From Stramenopiles sp. TOSAG23-2 (taxonomy: Eukaryota > Sar), in the NCBI GenBank assembly GCA_900128395.1, contig LT649362.1, positions 1 to 32,397 on the forward strand: a stretch of DNA of 32,397 nucleotides, in the 5' to 3' direction. Below are positions 25,577 to 32,397 of this stretch, piece by piece. The notes beneath the pieces are model-generated. The model made no database searches. It had not been told where the DNA came from and worked only from the letters and a program-made list of their open reading frames with translations. A program made the translations under genes and the position numbers. Position 1 is the stretch's first letter, and each line of letters opens with the position of its first letter.

Positions 25577-28351
25577 TTAAGATACACCATATTGTTTCAC
25601 TACAATCATACGTGTGCTTGCTGGTAAATCTACTGCTGGTGCATTCCATCTTCTTCTTCTATTGCCAACGCCAGCTGATTGTGGGCGACGACGTTGATGC
25701 TGTCGTTGGAATTGATATTCATTGTTGTTGCTGTCATTTCGACGGTTAGTACTGCTTATACCTCCTTTGTTCCTACCATTATTGGCATAATTTTTCCTCC
25801 TTGATGGACCAGCTGATTGAGGTCTTTGTCGTCTACTTTTACCATGATTCTGTTCAACACTTGAACGTAAATTTCTACGATCTCGTACACGACCAGCAGA
25901 AAATGGACGGTTCTGTTTTCTTAAATATTTTTGTGTGCCATCAAAAAATTTCTCTGGGTTTATTATATGCCTGCTTTGTGCACGTTTCATCTCACCATTA
26001 TGGACATTTACAATAACCTTCGTATCATTTTCTTCATCGATATGATTATTCTGTCTCTGTCTGCTATTGCTTCTATCGGAGCTATGACTTCTTCTACCAT
26101 CACTTTTGTTGTATAATTTTGATGGTGAAGAACGTCGTTGGCGATTCGAACTAGTGGAACGTTTATACGAATTGTCATTCATTTTTCCTTCATACGTATT
26201 TTTCCTTCTATTATCGTTACGATTATAAACTATAGCATCCTCATCATCTTCTGAGACAACGGAATCAATAGATGAATCTGTTTCATCCACTGAGCGTATC
26301 ATTTTCGTGGAAGGTACGGAGGAAGAATCATCTTGGCGTATGAATGTGCTAGCAATCGTTGATGATTCAATCGTATTTGAATTGGTTTCTATAGTACTTG
26401 ACATTTTCTTGCCTTCTTTCACGGTTTCCAAGGTATTGTCTTCAATTGTTTTCCACGCTAATATATTATCCATATTCTGTTTAAATTCAATTCTGCCACC
26501 GCCACCTTTTTGCGATCCACCAGATTGATTATAAAAACTATTGCGACTGCTCGATCGTGTACGTGATAAGGTGCTATTTGTATTCGTACTGTAATTTTGA
26601 GATGAAGATGACGTATCATTATTGTTGTTGCCGATACTATCATTCAATTTATTTCTTAAATTATATGGAAACATTTGTATAATCTCATCGATGGACGGTC
26701 TCCTTTTAGGATCTTTTTCAAGCATTGTAAATACAACATCTCGTAATTGCCTCGAATATCGCTTTGGTAGTTCTTTTGGAGATTTTTTAACTATATCAAC
26801 TGCTAATGTATAAATATTTCCACCCTCGAATGGGGCTCGCAATTGCATCATGGAATACACTAAACAACCTAAAGCCCAAGCATCAACTTTAAAATCATAT
26901 TGCTCCCGTTTCACCAGCTCAGGTGCAAAATACATTGGTGTACCGACGCGTGACATTTGTGCATTGCGATCTTCATCTACTAACCTAGATACACCTAAGT
27001 CACCAAGCTTAACAACTTTGGATTTCGTTAAAAAGACATTCATGGATTTGATATCGCGATGTATAATGTTTTCTTGGTGTAAATAACGTAATGCTAAACA
27101 ACATTGAGAAAAATAATGCCAAACGTTCTTTTCATCCATTGGTTTCTTGTCATGTCTCCGCTTTCTTAACTCACGATACATATCTCCACCATCAGCATAT
27201 TCCATAACAATATGCAACGCATGGTTTTCAACAAATGATGTGTAATATTGTATGATATTTGGATGGTGTAATTTCCGTAAAAGCAATACTTCCTGTGCAA
27301 CATTTTTACGACGTTTAGGTTTTAAATTTGCTAAACGTATTTCTTTGATAACATACATACCATTATCAATCTTCGATTTAACTTTATGAACTACACCATG
27401 TGCCCCACGTCCAAGCTCGGATATGAAACTAAAATCAGCTAATTGACGGCCAGGTAGTGCAGTCATCGGTGGGTGTGCAAAACTGCCACCAGCAGCATTG
27501 CTAATGGCTGACATGTCTTCATTATTAAACATATCATCGTCTATTTGTTTAGCAATACGCGCAGCACTTGATTCTGGATGATGGTATCCATTTTGTACTG
27601 AGTTTGGTCTAATTTTATGGCGCATTAACGATTTCCTATTTCCTCCTCCAGATGATGGTCTTAGTAGCTGTTCACGTCTAGATGTTGGTCTATTTTTACT
27701 TGATGGAGATGATGAACCAGAGGTTTGATTTCTAATATTGACTTGAGTAACAATTTTTTGTCCATTGGCAATCTTATTAGTATTGTTATAATTACTATTA
27801 TTATTTTGGTTGTTGTTGTTGTTGTTGTTTTGAAGGCGGCTACTACTACGTCTTGTTGGACTTGGATGAATATTTTTACTTCTTCCAACTATATGTGGAT
27901 GCTGCTGTTTATGTTTTTGTTGTTTTTGTTGTTGTTTGTCCAAAGCAGCTTCTTGTCTAGAAATGCGAAAAACTCTATTATATGTTTTGTTATTATTATT
28001 ATTTTTGTTGTTGTTGTTGTTGTTTTTACTACTATTATCTGCTTGTTTTGTTTCAATATTATTACTATTATTTGTTTTCGATGGACGTATTTGTGAAACT
28101 TTTAATGAAGCACGTAAATGGGCATGAAATCGATCTACATGACTTCCCCCTCTATTATTATTATTACTATTATTACTACTATTAGCGTTGTTATTATTAT
28201 TATAATTGGTAGCATTTCTAAGATGGAAAGAACGTGCAGTACCAGCACTTTTCGGTCTCGGCCGTTGTTTAAACTTTTCATTAATATTTTTATATCTGCT
28301 AGCTGACATGGATGCTGCAAAACCACCTGTACGTGGTCGTCTTGAAGTCAT
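25577..28351 (-). CDS. NEK (NIMA-related) type serine/threonine kinase
   Basis: The product is 924 residues from ATG 28351. The first 300 residues are low-complexity, with several Asn runs and basic RPxS motifs. The kinase domain spans about 307-565: glycine loop GRGAHGVV, VIKEI (VAIK-like Lys), HRDIKSMN at about 430, and GDLGVSR in place of DFG, which is usual in NEKs. The activation segment ends GTPMYFAPE, followed by VDAWALGC. All catalytic residues are present, so it should be active. The C-terminal 360 residues are again disordered and basic, with many RPQSAG/RPFSAG motifs of the kind seen in ciliary or microtubule proteins. A cilium or centrosome role is plausible but inferred. Confidence 0.85.
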   Translation of the reverse strand: MTSRRPRTGGFAASMSASRYKNINEKFKQRPRPKSAGTARSFHLRNATNYNNNNNANSSNNSNNNNRGGSHVDRFHAHLRASLKVSQIRPSKTNNSNNIETKQADNSSKNNNNNNKNNNNNKTYNRVFRISRQEAALDKQQQKQQKHKQQHPHIVGRSKNIHPSPTRRSSSRLQNNNNNNNQNNNSNYNNTNKIANGQKIVTQVNIRNQTSGSSSPSSKNRPTSRREQLLRPSSGGGNRKSLMRHKIRPNSVQNGYHHPESSAARIAKQIDDDMFNNEDMSAISNAAGGSFAHPPMTALPGRQLADFSFISELGRGAHGVVHKVKSKIDNGMYVIKEIRLANLKPKRRKNVAQEVLLLRKLHHPNIIQYYTSFVENHALHIVMEYADGGDMYRELRKRRHDKKPMDEKNVWHYFSQCCLALRYLHQENIIHRDIKSMNVFLTKSKVVKLGDLGVSRLVDEDRNAQMSRVGTPMYFAPELVKREQYDFKVDAWALGCLVYSMMQLRAPFEGGNIYTLAVDIVKKSPKELPKRYSRQLRDVVFTMLEKDPKRRPSIDEIIQMFPYNLRNKLNDSIGNNNNDTSSSSQNYSTNTNSTLSRTRSSSRNSFYNQSGGSQKGGGGRIEFKQNMDNILAWKTIEDNTLETVKEGKKMSSTIETNSNTIESSTIASTFIRQDDSSSVPSTKMIRSVDETDSSIDSVVSEDDEDAIVYNRNDNRRKNTYEGKMNDNSYKRSTSSNRQRRSSPSKLYNKSDGRRSHSSDRSNSRQRQNNHIDEENDTKVIVNVHNGEMKRAQSRHIINPEKFFDGTQKYLRKQNRPFSAGRVRDRRNLRSSVEQNHGKSRRQRPQSAGPSRRKNYANNGRNKGGISSTNRRNDSNNNEYQFQRQHQRRRPQSAGVGNRRRRWNAPAVDLPASTRMIVVKQYGVS

Positions 28352-28425
28352 GGTGATAATGTATATATATATATGTCTGTATATATGTATCGACGTAATG
28401 TATCTACCAATTTGAATGTACGAAA

Positions 28426-28431
<6 letters not shown>

Positions 28432-28457
<26 letters not shown>
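28432..28457. repeat. AT dinucleotide microsatellite
   Basis: Uninterrupted AT run of 26 bases. Confidence 0.9.
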
Positions 28458-28585
28458 TGCAGAGTATGTTTACATATGATCTATTCTTATATAGAGAGAG
28501 AAATAGGTTTTAATTGCCCAACTCATTATTGCAATATAACGATTTTCTTAACTAACGTTTTTGAAACTTTTTTTTTATTAAGACT

Positions 28586-28617
28586 CATCTGGTAAATTAC
28601 GAGGAGGAGACCAGATG
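28586..28617. repeat. Short hairpin
   Basis: CATCTGGT (28586-28593) pairs with ACCAGATG (28610-28617) over a 16-base loop. It directly abuts the dispersed repeat copy. Confidence 0.55.
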
Positions 28618-28692
28618 GATTTTATGAATAATCCAATCTATACCTATATAAATATACATAAATTAGTATACTAAATCTATACTTGTTGAGCC
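28617..28692 (+). repeat. Degenerate dispersed repeat, copy 2
   Basis: Begins GGATTTTATGAATAATCCAA and ends GTATACTAAATCTATACTTG then TTGAGCC. Aligns with 1937-2023. Confidence 0.6.
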
Positions 28693-28713
28693 CTTTTTTT
28701 CACACATTAGATC

Positions 28714-28856
28714 AGTAGATTCAGTATGAAATATGTACTTAGATGTATTCCTATCAAGTGAGTAGATTCAGTATATGAAATATGTACTTAGATGTATTCC
28801 TATCAAGTGAGTAGATTCAGTATGAAATATGTACTTAGATGTATTCCTATCAAATG
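28714..28856 (+). repeat. Tandem repeat, three copies of a 47-49 bp unit
   Basis: Copies at 28714-28760 (47 bp), 28761-28809 (49 bp, with an extra AT) and 28810-28856 (47 bp, one G to A near its end). Each starts AGTAGATTCAGTAT and contains ATGTACTTAGATGTATTCC. The near identity shows recent expansion. It lies between two divergent promoters. Confidence 0.92.
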
Positions 28857-29047
28857 AAGGAGTGAAAGGTGAAAAGTTGTTGGGAACATGATGAAAAAAG
28901 AGGGATGCGATGTAATAATTAATTATATTATATCAAATATATACAACACAAAGAGTGGTACATATATATAATTCATTCTAAAAATATACGGATTGGTTTG
29001 TCGTTAAAGGTAGAGAGAAATAGTCGTAAATACATATATTTGTATTG

Positions 29048-29066
29048 ATATATATATATATATATA
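29048..29066. repeat. AT dinucleotide microsatellite
   Basis: AT run ending 8 bases before the LamG-like start codon. Confidence 0.85.
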
Positions 29067-29074
29067 CATACATC

Positions 29075-30472
29075 ATGAATCGGTTGAATCAATTTATTTT
29101 ATCGATATTAATAGTATTAGCATTAAATAACTTCTTATTTGTTACTTCCATAGAAGTAAGAGAACCGCAATTAAGAGGTAATACGGAAGAACAAGTTCCA
29201 AGTCCAGAGGAAATTGCTAAAAATGTAGAATCAGGTATAGCAGATGAAGCAAAGCAATTGTTAAGGAATTTTAAACCACCGGCATATGTATCAAGGAAAG
29301 ATAAGAATTATAAAAAAGCAATGCAACGTTTACAATTAGCTACTGGAACAGATGTTACTGTTTGGGCTGATTCTCGTTTAACTAAAGCAGAAATGTTTAA
29401 AGTTGCTGAACATGTGATACCTATGACAAAAGGTAAAGTTATGAGATGCTTCTGTCGTTATACTTTGGCTAATGTCGGAAAAGTACGAACAACATCGCAA
29501 AAGAAAAGCACGAACAATGATCAAGCAAATGTTCAATGCTCCTGTGCACCTATTGGACCAGGGGGCTCTGCAACTTTAGATGGACCAGAGTATAAATCAA
29601 AAGACTTTTATGGCACCCCATTAGGACATAATGAAACGTTAACAGAGCGTTTACATTATCCATTGCCACAACCAAATGTATACGATGTGCCGACTGAAGG
29701 CTTATTGTTATCATTAGATGCTGGTGATAAGAAATCATTTGATCCATTGAAACCACATGAATGGAAAGATTGTTCAGAATCTGATAGTAAATATGCAAAA
29801 GTTCCAGCAGAAATACATGGTTTTGTTGGCTTTAACGATACTGAAGGAGGTGGTGCTTTGCGTATAGGCGCTCATGATGATCGTGATGTAATAGTATTAA
29901 AAGGACTGGATGTGTCAGCTCGTAACATGCCATCATTAACGGTAGAAATTTGGGTGAAGTTAGAAAATATCAGGAAACCACGTGGTCGTGCATTTGGCAA
30001 TGTATTGTCTGGATATGGTGGACGTGCATTAAATATACATGATACACGTTATGGACCAAAAGCTAGTCAACCTGTACCACCAATAGCAGTAGATCCATCT
30101 TTTTGCGCTAAAAATGGGCGCGTAGCTTTGACAGCAGGGCATCCATATTCTTCTAAAGTGAAGCCAGCAACTGATCATGAATGGACACAATACGTTGGTA
30201 CATATGATAGTGCTGGAAAACGTAACACATTGTACATTGATGGGAAATGGAAAAATCAAGAAGATATACATAGTGATGGTTCCACTGAAGGTAGTAAAGA
30301 TTTTGCAATTGGCAATCATCAATACGACCATAAAAGTGGTACCTTTAAATTAGATGGTTACATTGGTTTAGTACGTATATATGATAGGGTTTTGAAAGAA
30401 GTGGATGTTAATAGTTTATATGAGCATTCCAAAGATCGGTTTGGTCATGGTAAAGATGATGAGATTCCATAA
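29075..30472 (+). CDS. Secreted LamG/concanavalin A-like domain protein
   Basis: The product is 465 residues from ATG 29075; an upstream TTG in frame is not a plausible start. Residues about 6-25 are hydrophobic (FILSILIVLALNNFLFVTS), giving a likely signal peptide. Two cysteine pairs follow in the middle (CFCRY near 126, QCSCAPIG near 154), possibly disulfide-bonded. The C-terminal half, about 208-455, has the jellyroll pattern of LamG-like domains: LLLSLDAGDKKSF, LTVEIWVKLENI, WTQYVGTYDSAGKRNTLYI and GYIGLVRIYDRVLKEVDVN. Such domains bind carbohydrates or proteins outside the cell. The ligand is unknown. No transmembrane segment beyond the signal peptide. Confidence 0.75.
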   Translation: MNRLNQFILSILIVLALNNFLFVTSIEVREPQLRGNTEEQVPSPEEIAKNVESGIADEAKQLLRNFKPPAYVSRKDKNYKKAMQRLQLATGTDVTVWADSRLTKAEMFKVAEHVIPMTKGKVMRCFCRYTLANVGKVRTTSQKKSTNNDQANVQCSCAPIGPGGSATLDGPEYKSKDFYGTPLGHNETLTERLHYPLPQPNVYDVPTEGLLLSLDAGDKKSFDPLKPHEWKDCSESDSKYAKVPAEIHGFVGFNDTEGGGALRIGAHDDRDVIVLKGLDVSARNMPSLTVEIWVKLENIRKPRGRAFGNVLSGYGGRALNIHDTRYGPKASQPVPPIAVDPSFCAKNGRVALTAGHPYSSKVKPATDHEWTQYVGTYDSAGKRNTLYIDGKWKNQEDIHSDGSTEGSKDFAIGNHQYDHKSGTFKLDGYIGLVRIYDRVLKEVDVNSLYEHSKDRFGHGKDDEIP

Positions 30473-31026
30473 AAATACGAACTCGTATATAGTATATATA
30501 TTACACATTAAATATTTCTTTTATAAAATATATATATATTTTTAGTAAAGTGCTAAACAGATTCTTATTACTTCCCAGATAGAAATATAATATTGACACA
30601 GCATTGGTTATATATACCTTAATGCAGGGATTATGGTAAATTATAAATTATAAATTTAAATACGCTCCGAATAATGCTGCTGATAGGTAGGTAGCTCTCG
30701 CTAAATTAATACTGTGTGGTAGCTACTCCGGGAGCTAGCTCCTAGCCTTGCTATACTTACACTGTTGTACTGTCCTGTAGCTAGTCTAGAGCTAGCTCCC
30801 TAGTCACACACAACACACACATGCATAGATACAGTATAATAGCAGATGTTCTCATAAAAAGATATATATATCATATAGATTGAATAAACCGGGATAAACA
30901 GGTATTATATATCCACATATATTGTATCAATAGATGATTTGTAACAGAACAACAACATAGACCCATTATATTAGATAGATATCAATATCAATAATAAACT
31001 TCATTTACCTACTCGTAATAAACAAT
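30473..31026. other. Intergenic region with GC-richer repeated TAGCT patch
   Basis: Separates two plus-strand genes. A patch at about 30684-30805 repeats TAGCT words and contains an inverted repeat of 12 bp (30730-30741 with 30789-30800). The rest is AT-rich. No gene seen. Confidence 0.5.
30730..30800. repeat. Inverted repeat with 12-bp arms
   Basis: GGGAGCTAGCTC at 30730-30741 is the reverse complement of GAGCTAGCTCCC at 30789-30800. Each arm contains its own palindrome GAGCTAGCTC. Confidence 0.65.
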
Positions 31027-31950
31027 ATGGGATGTGCACAATCAAGTACTCCAAAAAGGGAGATGACGATACCGGAACAATATATATCAGATGTCATTGC
31101 AAAAATACCTGTATTTAAAAGTTTAAAAGAAGATGAGCAGAAACAGTTAGCGTGTTATTTTACGTTAAAAGTATTGAAACCAAAGGAAAAGTTATTTTTG
31201 ATCGGTGATACGGATCGTACATTTTATATTATTGCAGAAGGTGAATGTGTTATTTCTGTGAAACAAGATGATAAGGAACATGTAATTGCAACTCAAGGTA
31301 CTCCATCACATTTTGGTGAAATTTGTTTGGTTCAAGATGAAAGCATCAGAAGTGCAAACGTATTTGCGTCGGATAACGGTGCAACACTTTTAAGTTTAAC
31401 AGTTGAGGATTGGGATTTATTAAAAGGCCCAGAATGGCATTCATTTGCAAGTAGGCGTTTGAAAATCATTGCAAGGCATCGCTTGGCAAGCTATTTACAG
31501 AATATGCACTTTTTAAAAAATGTTGATGATACGATATTAAATTTATTAGGTGGTATCTTTCATTTAAAACATATAGACATAGATGAAGTTATATTGACGG
31601 AAGGTGAAGCACCAAAAGGCTTTTATATATTAGCAGATGGTGAAGTAAGAGTAACAACGGATAGCTATGCAAAAACTGTAACAATTTCATCACAGTCGGA
31701 TGACAATTTTTTCGGTGAATTAGCACTAATCGAGAAAATACCTGTTAGTGCAACAGTTACTGCAACTAAAGAAAGTCTTTTATTACACGTCTCTCCAACT
31801 GCATTTCAAAATTTCTTACAAATGGTTACACCAGAAGTCCGGCATGAAATTGCAAATACGATACGTTCTAGAGCTAAAGCTATGTTATCGGATACCGTCA
31901 GTGACTTAGTCGATCCTAAAAATGTTGCATTAGGATATGAATTAAAATAG
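31027..31950 (+). CDS. Membrane-anchored protein with two cyclic-nucleotide-binding domains
   Basis: The product is 307 residues from ATG 31027. It starts MGCAQSS, a strong signal for N-myristoylation at Gly2 with palmitoylation at Cys3. Two CNB folds follow. In domain A (about 28-140) the phosphate-binding cassette reads FGEICLV at 96-102 with Arg108 (IRSANV). In domain B (about 160-275) it reads FGELALIEKIPVSATV, with Val240 where the family has the phosphate-binding Arg. Domain A could bind cAMP or cGMP; domain B probably cannot bind it normally. There is no dimerisation domain and no RRxS-type inhibitor site ahead of domain A, so it is not a standard PKA regulatory subunit. It could be a membrane nucleotide sensor. 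Confidence 0.82.
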   Translation: MGCAQSSTPKREMTIPEQYISDVIAKIPVFKSLKEDEQKQLACYFTLKVLKPKEKLFLIGDTDRTFYIIAEGECVISVKQDDKEHVIATQGTPSHFGEICLVQDESIRSANVFASDNGATLLSLTVEDWDLLKGPEWHSFASRRLKIIARHRLASYLQNMHFLKNVDDTILNLLGGIFHLKHIDIDEVILTEGEAPKGFYILADGEVRVTTDSYAKTVTISSQSDDNFFGELALIEKIPVSATVTATKESLLLHVSPTAFQNFLQMVTPEVRHEIANTIRSRAKAMLSDTVSDLVDPKNVALGYELK

Positions 31951-32397
31951 TTTGTAATGATGAGAGAGTACAGATGCGTGTATTGTGTGTAGAAAAGAGG
32001 GTGTTTTTTTATTTATCAATGTATTATTTTATGATATATGGCTCAAATCGGCAAAAAACATCCCCATGCCAACATCGATATCTCAGCCAATTTTTAAGAA
32101 CTTCTAATAAAATTTTGCAATCAAGTGGGAAAAAATATCTCTGACGTGCGTATAAAATTTTATTAAATAATTTCAAATTTGAAATTTTCCCCTTGTATGT
32201 GTATGTAAGTTCCACCGGTTCCTGCTGAAAATGCATAGATATATATATATTTTCATATATATGTGCAAATGGATATGTGTGAAGTCCACTGAAATATCGC
32301 TATGCTGTGTTGATAGTAAGACATAAATACCTTAATTATTTACAGAGAGACGTTCATGATTTTAATGAAATTAATTTATCTATTGAAGTTAATAGTA
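31951..32397. other. Trailing region with no supported gene
   Basis: Contains a perfect 18-bp palindrome at 32169-32186 and a stretch at about 32040-32240 that is less simple in sequence than other gaps. It could be a dispersed repeat. A 70-codon minus frame (32236-32024) begins with ATG, but nothing supports it as a gene. Confidence 0.4.
32169..32186. repeat. Perfect 18-bp palindrome
   Basis: AATTTCAAATTTGAAATT is its own reverse complement. Confidence 0.6.

Larger units (their letters stand above)
28352..29074. other. Long divergent intergenic region rich in repeats
   Basis: Contains an AT microsatellite (28432-28457), a hairpin (28586-28617), a dispersed repeat copy (28617-28692), a three-copy tandem repeat (28714-28856) and another AT run (29048-29066) just before the LamG-like ATG. 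No gene seen. Confidence 0.6.

Noticed and set aside
27725-28306. Small hydrophobic proteins on the plus strand opposite the kinase
   Set aside because: They are antisense shadows of the Asn-repeat codons (AAT/AAC reversed gives Ile, Leu and Val).
28714-28856. CRISPR array
   Set aside because: Units are contiguous without spacers and the context is eukaryotic; it is an ordinary tandem repeat.
32024-32236. 70-codon minus-strand gene
   Set aside because: It has an ATG but no recognisable domain, is short, and lies in a region that looks non-coding.

Overview
The window looks like nuclear DNA of an AT-rich, intron-poor microbial eukaryote. It holds single-copy eukaryotic housekeeping genes (DENND4-type Rab exchange factor, USP48-type deubiquitinase, exportin-T, ARMC1-type protein, NEK-type kinase). 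Most are complete single-exon genes starting at ATG. Intergenic gaps are short and full of AT/AC microsatellites, and Asn tracts occur in several proteins. A cAMP-receptor-like GPCR and EF-hand proteins fit a protist. A stramenopile (oomycete or labyrinthulomycete relative) is my guess, not something the sequence proves. I saw no rRNA, tRNA, CRISPR array, transposase or viral gene.

Layout: 259-1257 (-) is the C-terminal part of an EF-hand protein and 1253-1786 (+) the C-terminal part of an unknown protein; both lack a start codon. Then come an FkbM-type methyltransferase with a membrane anchor (2368-3357 +), a seven-helix receptor (3574-4662 -), a DENND4-like protein (5296-9801 +), a USP48-like ubiquitin protease (9900-14180 -) and a redoxin-fold protein without catalytic cysteines (14694-15461 -). 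Next are two genes colliding tail to tail (16115-16789 + and 16709-17170 -), a CCR4/Angel-type nuclease-fold protein with an inserted FN3 domain and altered catalytic residues (17522-19516 -), an ARMC1-like protein (20165-21034 +), exportin-T (21649-25020 -), a NEK-type kinase (25577-28351 -), a secreted LamG-like protein (29075-30472 +) and an N-acylated protein with two cyclic-nucleotide-binding folds (31027-31950 +).

The main discovery is structural. The two start-less fragments at ~1253 and the two tail-to-tail genes at ~16761 are the four halves of two genes cut by one ~15.5 kb inversion. Flipping about 1253-16761 rejoins 16115-16761 to 1252-259 as an EF-hand protein of ~546 residues, and 17170-16766 to 1253-1786 as a protein of ~312 residues. 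Both are in frame if 4 nt at one junction are treated as a filled-in overlap. The two junctions share the hexamer CGAGAA in inverted orientation. This could be a real, possibly heterozygous inversion or an assembly error.

The intergenic gaps hold a direct-repeat pair (about 25-97 and 3398-3502), a degenerate dispersed repeat (1937-2023 and 28617-28692), a three-copy 47-49 bp tandem repeat (28714-28856), and short GC-rich hairpins in most gaps. I see no operon-like grouping. The genes are a mix of trafficking, ubiquitin, tRNA export and signalling functions without an obvious common pathway.
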